A DNA stretch of 64,000 nt from positions 124,001-188,000 of the forward strand of contig CAJNDS010002711.1 of the NCBI GenBank assembly GCA_905221605.1. The letters are read 5' to 3'. Position 1 is the stretch's first letter; each line of letters starts with the position of its first letter. The DNA is from Symbiodinium natans. Its lineage: Eukaryota > Sar > Dinophyceae > Suessiales > Symbiodiniaceae. Under the pieces are notes generated by a model, which searched no databases, was not told where the DNA came from, and saw only the letters and a program-made list of their open reading frames with translations. The translations under genes and the position numbers were made by a program. Positions 24,355 through 36,300 of the stretch are shown one piece after another.

Positions 24355-27300
24355 TATATATATATATATATATATGTATGATATATGATATATATATATA
24401 AAAATCTATATTTATATGTCTATTTTTTCATTTAATTGTATTTCCATTTCTGTCTAGGATATCTTCTTTCCCTACCCACCCCGCCAAAGACACATCGTGG
24501 GTCCGTGAAGATGGCCACGGGCAGCGACAGAAGGGGGCCGCGCATGATGAACCAGGTGCCATACCACCAGCAATCCTTGCGTGCGGTTTAGGGTTTCGGG
24601 CTTATTTTAGGGCTTAGGGTGTAGGGTTTAGGGTTTGGCCTTTGGGGTGTGTAGGGTTCAGGGTTTAACGGTTGAAGGTTTCAGGCCGGTAAACGAGTCG
24701 GAGGTGGTTTTCAAGGGCTTCTAGAAACAAGTCTTCGGGTGCTTTTGGAGATCCGGGCCGGTGAGGTGAGGATGCCATTCGCCTAAACGACTTTAGAGGG
24801 TTTATAGGGTCAGGAGGGTTTTGTAGTACCGTCATGGGAGAACTTGAAGCCCTTTCTGCAAACCGTCCCGACACCCATTCCAAGCCGGACATGAGCCTTC
24901 AGGGTCTAGGGTTTAGCGTCACGCTGGCATGCGCGGGCGAGGCAACGAGTAACAGGTCGACGGTGAAAGTGATTCCCGAAGCACTCCCTAAACCCTAAAC
25001 CCTAAACCCTATACGGGGGGAACCCGAAGGGGGACGAGAAACCGAAAAGTCAACCCCAACAGAATCCCTTGATTTCCCTGGATCAACCACACAACAAACC
25101 CAAACCACAGGGCACTCACCTTTTACTACCAGGCACATGGCCCAGTCTTGAGCCATAAAATGATTTCCGGGTTTATTAACCCCTTTCAACTTCCAACACT
25201 AACTTCTTTCTACAATACCAGTTGCAGCTCCGCACTCCCCCTGTCCTAGGATTTCCTAGGACACATTGGAGGTGCAGATTCTTTGGCCAAAAACTGCCAT
25301 TAGGGCAGTAGCCTGCTGCTTGACATGCACAATATGGTTTAACGTCTACCAGGACGAAATTATAGCTCATTGGCCAAATCCACTAACCATAGAGAATCTT
25401 TTCACCATGATCCTCTCATCACTGAAGACTCCTTGGCCTTCTTCACCACAAACCGTGGTCTTCGCTACGCGAAAAGCTACTGACTTCTACTATCAGGGAT
25501 TTCCATACCCTTAATAGTAACCACCACATTTGTCAGCACATTGGCTGTTCCAGCGCACCTGTCTCCAGAAAGAGAAAAACCATCCCTTCATCCATACCAT
25601 CCAATCACTTCTTTTTCCGATTGTTGGCAATCTTGAGGTGAAGTTGCAGCAGAATATACTCCAGGTCTGAAACTGTAAGAACAGGATCCTGTACGCCCCT
25701 TTGAATCGAGGATACCAGTCCTTCTCTTTTCGCGTCCTCAATCGCTTGGCAAGGTTGACCCAGCTCTGCACTCACAGCTGCCGACGCTTGCTCATCCACA
25801 TCAGGAGGACGATCCTTTTCTTCAGGACCTTTCACCACCACCACTTCTCCCTTTTTGGGACTCTGACTTTTCTCCTTCTTCTTCACCTTTCCACCGACGA
25901 TTGACTTTGCGCGCATTCTCGAGGCTTTTTCACCTGCAGAAACCGCCGCATTGGTTGATGATCCACTCTTCTCAATGGCCGCCGGCATCTTCTTCGGCTT
26001 TGGAACCAGGAGGGTATAAGGATCTTCGATAACCACAGGTTTCCTCTTCTTTTTAACCTTTTTTGCCTCCTCCTCAACGATAACTTCCGTCTCAGAAGTC
26101 TCAACCACCTCCTTCTCGGCAGGAATATCTTTGCTGGACTCCCTTTCCAGGGACCTCTTCTTGCCCCTTTTGGGATCTTTTTCTTCTTCCAAGTTGGCTC
26201 GCTCGAACCATATCCTCAGGTCATTGACCCATTCTTCCACCTCCTCGAGCGAAACGTCATACGACTTCACTACTTCGTGAAGTTCCAGCACGGACAACAT
26301 CTCCTCGGTCCACGAAACCCATTCTCTATCCATCTGGTCAGCGTCTCCCTTGAACTTCAGGAGTTTGAACAGTGGGTCCGCTTCTGCTCGAGCCAAGTCT
26401 GGTTTACCATTCGAAAGAATTGAAATCGCTTCCATCAACAGCTCCGACATTTTGGTGTCATCGTCATAGGTCATGGAATACTCCTCACCATCATCGAATT
26501 GTTCAGGAGAGATCTCCTTTTCTCCACCATTTGCACCAGAACTTCTCCTTGGACCATCCCTTGGGGGCGTCCTTGGAGACCTTGGCCTCTGTTCATCCAG
26601 CGGAACACCATGCTCGAAGACACACCTGTCACCATAACGACACTTCCCAGACCGAGCAAACTGGATGCACCTCACACCAGTTGCATCATGCGAGAACGCA
26701 CAATCCTTTCCAGCGAAACAGTCTCTCCCTGCCACATAGTATTTGCACCAATATGAATGTAGCACCACATCATCTTCTGAATGGATGAATTTACAGTCTT
26801 CACCGAATTTGCAGCGATCTTTCCCTTTGCTGAACCAATAGCAGAAGCCTTTCTTCCTCTTCTCCAAGCGCTCTGCCTCATACCGGTCCATAGGGCGATT
26901 GTGCTCTACATGAACATTGCCATGTACCTGGGGACTGCTCCCTTCACCCGACGTGCTATCAGTAGTTGGTGCTTGGAGTACAGCTGGAAACCCTGGCCTT
27001 GGTCCTACCACCTTCATGATTGGTTTCCGGCCAACTCCTGAGCCATGCTGAGACGATCCAAAAACATTGAACTTCTTCATGAGGGCTTTCCTAGTGCCGA
27101 TCTTCTGCACCCTGTTGATTGGACGTTTCATTGTTCCAACCTTGCATCCAGATACGTTCAAACGACACAACCTCCTATACCCAGCTCTAGATCCCTTTTT
27201 CCAAAGAGCCATAAGAATTTTAGAGGCAGTAACGTTCTCCACCTCTACCTTTTCCAACGATCCCTCACCTCCCGGAACAGACCCCTCCAGCCCATCCATA

Positions 27301-30300
27301 TCTGAAGACCTTTCCATCTTTTTTGACACCACTTCGTCGAGGTAGTCTTCAGAAATCCAGGGTAAGTTCCTCTTAGAGGAAGGATTGTCACCATTGTTTG
27401 GTCCTTCACCAGGATAACCTTTTGTGCTGTCAAAGATCTTCCCAGTAGTGCGGTCCTGCGTAGAGAAGTTGGAAGCAACACGAGAGTACACTGACCACAA
27501 GAAAATCCTTGTGCCCGCCAGTCTTGACGACCCACTGGATGTCTCCTCTTCTGGAGAGACTTCTGGCGCTTTGCCATCCCTTCCAGTGTCACCAAGTGTC
27601 TCACCTCCAACATCTTCAATGGGAATAAGGGATTCATTGTTCCCTTGATCTAGTACCGCATCTTGTTGATCGGGAATCTCCAGCACCATTCCTGTAGGGT
27701 CCACTTCTTCATCAGCATCGTCGTCCATTCTTCTCCAGAGAACTTCCAATTGATCAGCGCAAGTCACTGCCTGGAGGAACTCCATCATTTGGTCCCTCCC
27801 GTGCTGCCAGAGAAACTCAGAATTCACCACTGTTCCTTGGCCACCAAGTTTAAGGAATGGAGCGACCAGATTGGCTACCCTTGCCATAAGTTCCACATGA
27901 ACTTCCATGCCTGGACTGCGACTCCAATCATAGGCTATTGCCTCCATAGCAGTTCCAAACTTTCCAGTATCCCTGAATTCCTTTTCCAGGCCAGGGGAAA
28001 GCAGTGCACCCATCACCGAAAGAGGATAATTTCCCACCACCGGCAAGCACGGATTGTCATGGAACGAATGATGCAAATCACAATAATATCCTTGATCTCT
28101 TCTTTCAAAAAGGAGTCTCCCAGTATTCAACTGGGCGTTCAGTTCATCCACTTGAACCATTTCAGCACATATTCTCTGTGCTGTGTACGCCATTGCTGGC
28201 CAGATGGAACGATCGGTCAGACCACGACGCATAACCCAATCAGTTGTTGGCGACTGAATCAGCGTCCTTGGATCATACACCAGAACTACCATCGCACCGT
28301 CACCCATTGACTGATCAGCATCGTCCTCCAGTGCCAGGTTCTCATCCTGTTCGCTTGCACCCTCGGATGACATGCTAATAACCAAATTTCGATCCATCTT
28401 ATTGGACCCTTTTTGGCAGTCTCTTTGCCCGACCGGCAACTTGCCAACTGCCACCTTCCAATAAATCCGATTCAGAAGGCCTTTAACCAGCAATTGCTGA
28501 AGGTCACTCCTCACCAAACCACCGTCCAAATTCTTCGCATCATCACCACGGAGATCATTGCTCCCACCTTCTCCTTCATTTTGGTCAGTCTCCTCGCCGG
28601 GAATTTGCACTGCTCCTTCCAGCGCCGTCTCCTGTCCAGCCACTTCATGCCCAGGAAGAACTTGAGCGCTTTCAGATCCATTCACCTGTCCAGCAACACC
28701 TTGCCCAGGTAAAACCTCATCCGTGGAGCCCACCGCCAGCGAACCAACCATAACTGGGCCATCCCTTGCTCTTTTTTGAGACTGTTCAGTTCGACGAGAA
28801 GGTTGTGGTAGCGAAAAAACTTGAGAAGTCACTTCTTGGCGGGTCTCCCCCCGCGACGCTTTGTCGCGTTCTTTGCCAAGGTGAACCGATTTTTTCCGCC
28901 CGGCATTGGGGCCGGAAGAACCACCCATCGGAACATTGCCACGAATCGCAGTTCTCTGTGAATCCCTTTCTTGCAAAAGAATTTCCCGCATGCGGTGCAC
29001 AGCATTGGTCTCTTCCTCGCTTGAATCGCTTGAGGAAGCGGCATAAGAAACCAAAGCCTCCGCCTGATCATCATCGTCCACCACATCTGCCCACGCTCTG
29101 CTGAACCGATACGACAACCCACCACGAGGCTTCAGTTCCAGTGGTTTTGGTTTCTCCACCACTTCCGCCGGTTGCGCTCGTCGCTGTGAGCGAGAGCGTG
29201 GCACCTGTCGCACCTGTTTTTTGTCCAGCAAGGGCCTTCCCCTTTTCACAGGGTTTGATCTTGACCGATATTTTTTTGTTGGTGGATTCACCGGTGGCAT
29301 TCCAACTCCCACCAACTTCAGCTTCTGTACACACAGCGGAGACCTCTGCGCCAGCGTCCAAGCGTCACGGTACTTGACCTTATCAAAAAGCTCCCGATAG
29401 GAGCCTCTCGGCATCGTTTTTGCACCGGAGTCTTCAGCTTCACGCACCTGAGTGAGGGTTCGCACCGCCGCTCTTCCAGTCCCTTTGTTCCCAGAAGATT
29501 GTTGTACTCGTACAGATGCATCAGAAGGAACTGCCTTTTCCGGTCCTCCCGGTCGATATCGGACCTCACCCACCAATTGCAGAATTTTGCATGCGGTCAC
29601 CTTGTTGATCCCTTTGTCAACCAAATCTTCCACAAAGATGAACTCTTGCAAGTCCGACACATTGGTCACACCAAGGGTAATCATCACCTCACTTACATGA
29701 GGGGTATACACCCACAGGTGTTGGTTGCGAGCCATCCAATTTTCAATTGGCTCCTCTGGATTGTGAAGCTGAGTGCTAGTAGACGCAGCCACCGAATTCT
29801 TTTGTTCGTCAGCCTCTTCTTCATCCAGAATACCCTTTTCACCATCTTTTTGTGACACATTGGTCATCTGCAGCGCTTTTGGTGCTGAGGAGGACGAAGA
29901 TTCTGCTCCCCCACTTACTGGTGGTTGAAAAGCGTTCCTATCAGGAATCTCCAATCCCTTTGCTCTTTGAAAGGACACATGGTTTGCCACATTCACCAAA
30001 TGCTTCAACTGGGCCAGCCGGTCCTCAGACATCTCTTCGTGAGAATACTTGCAGCCAAATCGCACACGACATCTCCCTTTGAGATAGTAGTCGAAACAGC
30101 ACTGGTGGAACCCCGCGTCCCTTATTGCCCTTCTGGAAGCATTGTCCCAAGATTTGCCAGGCTCCCAAGTCCCTTCCAATGCCACGTCATCGTCGTGGAG
30201 AAACTTGCATGCAGTCCCATATTTACAACCACTTTGGTTGTAATACAGACACAGCCGTTTCTTCGTTTCACCCAGCGTAGGCTCACCTTTTGATGTCCCT

Positions 30301-33300
30301 TTGCCATAGTTGTACTGGGCTCGGAAGGCCGAATCCTCCCGCTCCTGCTGCACCTCATCCACTGTACCTTCATCAGTTGGAGGGCCACCGATGTCCCCAT
30401 CCTCGTCACCAGTTTTTTGGCTGTTCTTTGGCTCAGTTGGCTCTCCTTCAGGCCACCCTTCACCGTAGCGACGATGTTCATAGGAACACCCATCTCCATT
30501 TCGACACCTCCCTTGATTGAAGAACCTGCACAGCTTACTGTATCCAAGTGACACAGTTTTCGGAGTCGTGTGAGCCTTTTTGTACTGATCGGGATCCATA
30601 TAGGTCTCTATCGGCCTGTTTTCCCTCTTGCTCATCTCCTCGACTGCACCGTCAAGCTCTTGCAGAAATCGCTTGGTGTCCAACCACAGCTCGTTCCAAA
30701 GCTCATCTTTTCCCTTGCTCAGCAACATTGCCACCGCTTCACCCACAACTGGTCCACTAAATCTTCTTTTCTTGCGTGCCAGTTCGTAGAGCGCGTCGTG
30801 GTACTGCTTCCGAGAAAAAGTGGTTGTTTCTTCCACACCGACACGTTCTTTCTCCTCAGGCTTCCAACCATCACTTAGCAAGATGTTGTATGCACTCCGA
30901 GCCTCATTATTCAGGAATGCATGATCTGCAATACACTCCACAATCACGTCCATTGAACGACTCAGCAACATCCCAGTGATTTTGCCCACATAGTCCTTAT
31001 CAATTGTTTCATCTTCCAGGAGATTTCGACAGATCTTCTCTCCATAGAGCTGTTTCTGCTCCGCCTCCTCTTGTTCCCTCGAGGATGCCTTTGACTCGGC
31101 GAACCACTCACGAGACTGCGGTTCCTCTGACTTCCAGTCCCATTGACCATCAGAACCTTTGTACCATTGACCAGTCTGCCATGAGCCTGTCCACCATGTA
31201 CCCCAGCTGCTGTCCTTCCATTTGCGCAGCTTTGAAGAGGAATCCTCCTCGTCCTCTTCCAAAACCAGAAAGGTGTCCAAGATTATGGTACCATCATCTT
31301 CCACTCGTTTCACTGTTCCATTGACAGTATCACCAAATTGGAACTGATGTACATTGTTCCCTTCTGCAGGAATCAATACATTTAGATCACCATAGTCCAA
31401 AAAAGCTCCATACCCATTGATGCAGCGCACTAGACCAGTGATCTTATCTCCCTCTTCATAGCAATGTGTCCCAGGTGATTCCAAGGCTCCCGCTCGGGGC
31501 ACTTTCTTTGCATGCTCTTCAGAAACCATCTCTGTATCATCGGCTCCTGGCGCATCCTTTGTCTTCACCTTTGGGTCACACTGCTCGTCCTGTTCCACGA
31601 GTCCCACAAGCTCATCTTTTTTGTGCTCTTGGATTTCAGGACTTCCCTTTTTCTCTGCCAAAGGCTTTGCCTCATCTGCTTCAGTTCGCTCGGTGTCGAC
31701 TTCCGGTGAACTTCCAGACGGCAACGCTTCTCCCTTCATGGGAGTGGACCCTTCATTGGTGTCCTTTGTCACACCTTCTGCAGCAGGCAAATTTTCTTCC
31801 GCTGCAGGGCGATTGAGTTGATCATCCACGGCAGGCACACTTTCTTCCACCGCAGGCTCCTTTGGTTCCATGGTTTCCAAAGGAGAATTGCCACCATCAT
31901 TGACCACAGCTGCCTCATTGGCTCCGGTGTAGTCCTTGTCATTTCGTTCCTCGCGGCTAACTTCAGGTTGCACCAGTGCGTCCACCTGTGAACCTCCATC
32001 ATCAGCTGCTGCGGAGACCTGCGCCCCATTGTTGCAGTCGCCCGTGGAACGTACCACCATATGCACCTCAACCCGTGCCTCATTCGCACTCCAGGTACTA
32101 TCTGGCGCATCGACCCGCGCTTCATTGGCGCTCCAGGCCTCATTTTTCTTATCAACCGTGTCTCCAGCAGTTTCAGAAGTTTCCTTTTCCCTTTGAATGG
32201 CAGATTTCTCGGCACCAAACGAAGAGACCTCCTCAGTCGTAATGCACAACTTTTTCTCTTCGTCATCCAAATCTCCAGGGCCATCTTCCTGAACGACAGG
32301 CACCACATCCACCACTCGCTCTTCTGTAGCCGACACAATTCCGATCTCCACATTGGGCATTTTTTCTTCTGGACCCACCGATTCCACCGCTGCCACACCC
32401 TCAGAAAGCATCCCCATTTCTTCCCGATCCAGATGTTGAGCTTCAGCGATGTCTGCTCGGTTTCCAGAAATCCCCTCTTCATCAGGAGAACCCGAGGTCG
32501 GGGCGTCACCACCACCCCTAGGACCGCTATCCCCGATAGTAGAGGAAAAATCCTTTTCACTTACACTATTTACACCGCTGTTCACACTTTCCATGCTACC
32601 CTGCTGTGCCCTAGAAGACTCAGTAGATGATGGAGACGAGGTAGCACCCAGCGTTGGCTCATCTTCCACAGGGACAATGCCCATTCCAACACCTGGCCCC
32701 TCGCTATTTCCAGCCATTCCAGTCTTCTTAGGCAACACCCATCGGGTATCACCAGTGTCCAAGCAGTAAAAATATTCTCTCCCATCCTCGTGAAAATGGC
32801 GTTCCCATGTCTTCCCATCGCAGTCGACGATTGGAAGGTCAGCAGCCTGAGACGCTTTGCCTCCACCACCAGCGTATAAGTCCTCGTCTGACTCTTGCTG
32901 TATTCTTGCTGCCTCCAATTCCAGGATTTCTCCTTCGCTCATCACCATAGCAACAGGAACGACTCCTTCTGCGTCCCCAACCACGAGGATACTGCTTTTT
33001 GTCGCAGCAACAGGCGCAGTTTCTTCCACTTCACCTGTCAACAGATCACCACTTTCAGCCGCGAAACTCACCTTGTTGCGAGCTCGCTGGGAAACAGGGA
33101 TAACATCCCCAACCAGTTCTGTCTGGCACCCTTGCTCCACCATCTTTGACGTAGAGGAGCTTGTTATTGGCGCTCCCGTTGATTCAGCAGATTCCGCAGC
33201 TCGAAGAAGATGCCCATGTTTGCTCAGAAGGCGCAGCAAAACTGCTTCCATCTGGTCTTCCAGTCCTTCCACCACCGGCTTCTCTTCGCCACGCATACCA

Positions 33301-36300
33301 CCAACATCAACCAGAGCTTCCTCATTGGGAACGACTTTTTCACCCGTTGCAGACCTTTTGACACCACCATCACCTTGGTCGCCCACATTGGAGCTTGATG
33401 ATGCCACCCCAGTCCGTAACCAGTTGGTCGCCATGGCTTCAAGCTTCCACCCTAAAGCCGAAACACAAACCGCAGGGAACCTAATTTGGGCTCATAACCT
33501 ACGGGGGGAACCCGAAGGGGGACGAGAAACCGAAAAGTCAACCCCAACAGAATCCCTTGATTTCCCTGGATCAACCACACAACAAACCCAAACCACAGGG
33601 CACTCACCTTTTACTACCAGGCACATGGCCCAGTCTTGAGCCATAAAATGATTTCCGGGTTTATTAACCCCTTTCAACTTCCAACACTAACTTCTTTCTA
33701 CAATACCAGTTGCAGCTCCGCACCCTAAACCCTAAACCCTAAACCCTAAACCCTCTAGCCTTGAGCACTACAGCCAGGAAGGACAGGCCCGCACCAAGCC
33801 CCCCTTTCCCCCCCATGCTCCAGGATTTAATAACAATGCAGCCCGAACATGGGCGAGCCTGCAGGCACGATCCCCCCCCCAAAGGAACGAGCGGACCCGG
33901 AAAGCATGAAGTCGTAGAATTGCGCCAACACTTATGTCAAGGGCTTCCCAACCCCCCCCCCCCGCCCCCATAAGGGTTTTAGGGTTCAAGGGCTAAGGGT
34001 TTTTAGGGTGCAACGAGCCCAGCCCCGAAGAGCTAGTCTGAAGCCACGTGCAATGCGGGCAGCCGTGCGGAAACGGAAGAACAGGAAGCGGGTTGCGGTC
34101 AAAAAGAACCTGTGGGTCAAGGTCACACGATTGCCTTCAGAGCTGCGGCCAAAAAATGGGGTCATATGACCTCTCTCTCTCTATATGTGCATATATGTTT
34201 TCTTGATATGCTACGACGTAACTGCTATTCAGGTATATGAACCATCGACACTTCCAGCAAGGTACTGCAGGTACCGCAACGGATCCGAGAACCAAGCGAT
34301 TCAAGCCCAGAGCCATGTTGCCCATGCTCAACCGCACTGATTCCCGAAACGGAAGTTTAGGGTTTAGGGTTTAGGGTTTAGGGTTTAGGGTTCAGGGTTC
34401 AGGGTCTAGGGTAGGGTTTAGGGAACGTAGGGTTTAGGGTTTCTAGGGTTGGGGCTCTCTGGTGAACACCTAAAGATCCTACATCGCTCAATGCAGCACG
34501 AGGTCAAAGACCGGACCGGACTTACCTTTCTAGTTGTTACCGATGGGTTTAGGGTTTAGGGTACTACCGGTGTGGTACAGTAAGGATGTACTGAAGGCTC
34601 AAGGTTACCTGAGAAGACGGATTGAACATGGCTTACATTGACAAGGTTGGAAGTCCAGATCGTGTCGCAAGCATGAGAGGTGTCGAGCGTCGGGTTTAGG
34701 GTGTGGTGGAGTCACCTGCAGCCAGCCCGACAAGACCCTCGCCCCAAACCCAGATCCAATATTCATCAGCCCTCGAAGGTGTATCACGACCCGAAACCAA
34801 GGCCTAATGCCTCAACCCCAAAAACCCAAAATCGCATCGATATGTTCCACGACAGGGCACACGTTGCCCTGGCTCGAAAGTCGCGGCGCCAGAAGGGTAC
34901 ACTGCGCACAGGGCTTTGTGGGATGGCTTCCATAAGGCCTTCGTCAGGGCCTAGGTGGCATAGGGGTTGGGGGTTTCGTTAGGGTTTAGGGTTTATAGGG
35001 CTTAGAGGAAGCATTCATAGGGGCTTGTAGGGCTTGAGAAGGCTTGTAGGGCTTGATAAGGCTTGTAGGGTTTTTAGCACGTAGAGGGTTGATAGGATTT
35101 GGGGTTTTCGACGCTTACGCTCGGGCTCGGCAAGCAAGAGTGCCAACCTACGCCCCGTTTTTGCTCTACACCCTAAACCCTAAGCCCTAGAGACGGCAGG
35201 CCCAAACCGTCTAACAAGCTTCCTTCCCGGAATAGGGTTTATGGGTTGTTCTGAACGTCCTCCCGCTCAGCTCTCTCTCTCGGCCATGCCCAATTTCTTT
35301 TCTTTTTATGTATGTATGCACTTGAGGATCGAATAGGACTGTGTCTAAGATATGACAGTGTTGAAAGGCTGCTTTGTTAACCTATCCCTCAAAAAGGATC
35401 TTCTCCTCTTCAAAGGTTTGTCGATGTTGGCTCTGCATATTCGGCAGTTGGGGCATTGACGGCGTCGGGGTTTAGGGCCGGTTAGGGGTCTTGTGGGGTC
35501 GTAATTTCGCCATGTTGGTATCGTACCTTCCTTAGCTGACCCTAAACCCTAAACCCTAAACCCTAAACCCTAAACCCTACCAATCCTAAAAACTAAACGT
35601 TTAGGAGCGCAAGAAAGACCTGAAACTTGGCCAACCCCCTCGAGGTTGCCATTGAAAACTGCAAGCCCAGCTGCGCAGACAAGAATGGACCAATACAACG
35701 CCATGCTGGCCGTCATGAAGATTCCGAAAACCACCTTAGGTCGGCGTAGCAGCACCTCTTGTGGGTAGGGCCGGGTAGGTAGGGTTCAGGGTGTGGGGTT
35801 TTAGGTTTAGGGGCCTCCCCTAAACTCCCAGCCCAGCAGCCATAAGGGTGTGGTCGCTGCTCTCCCAGCACAGGACGTCGCTGAATCGAAGGACACTGGC
35901 CCTGAAGGGTTTAGGGTTTAGGTTTTAAGGGTTTAGGGTTTTTCCATCCACTCAAAACAGAGATACAGGCCAGAGACATTGTCCTACACGAAGGCTGCGC
36001 GGTGTCGCTTGTCTGTCCAGAGGTTTCACAGTTGGGAGTGGGGCCGAAATCAGTTCACATCTGCAAGTATGGCCCATAGTGCAAAACCAATTGGAGTGGT
36101 CAGGCCACATAATCTTACACACCCAGCTCTTTGGGGCGGGAGAGATACGTACGTTAGGTTCGGTAGGTTCAGCTTTCTGCTGATCTCTCTGCGTCATGCA
36201 TTTCCAGCAGGCAAAGAACCCAGGTTCGGGGTATAGGGTCAGCGCCCAGTGCCCACGCTCCCCCGCGCCCCCCCCCCCCCCCCCGAAGGGTCCATGTACC

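Larger units (their letters stand above)
25012..33722 (-). mobile_element. Complete LTR retrotransposon, non-autonomous (no pol), Ty1/copia-like priming
   Basis: An 8711-bp element read on the minus strand. Seen directly: identical 223-bp terminal repeats at both ends; direct CCCTA duplications outside them (25007-25011 and 33723-33727); a primer-binding site abutting the 5' LTR (33485-33499); a purine run abutting the 3' LTR (25235-25244); one ORF filling almost the whole interior. LTRs start TG and end TA on the sense strand. Matching the anticodon loop of tRNA-Met rather than a tRNA 3' end is the half-tRNA priming described for copia-type elements, so I infer a Ty1/copia relationship. Between the LTRs I find no reverse transcriptase, RNase H, integrase or aspartic protease motif, and only 370 bp lie between the ORF stop and the 3' LTR. 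Mobilisation would need a partner element. Identical LTRs and an intact 7.8-kb ORF point to a recent insertion. It lies in an intron of the split minus-strand gene. Confidence 0.93.

Noticed and set aside
26372-33639. Numerous plus-strand frames opposite the retrotransposon ORF
   Set aside because: They are shadows of the 2609-codon frame, short and without recognisable domains.
34140-34337. Short minus frame beside the TC/TA run
   Set aside because: Crosses microsatellite DNA; no splice-bounded or domain signal.
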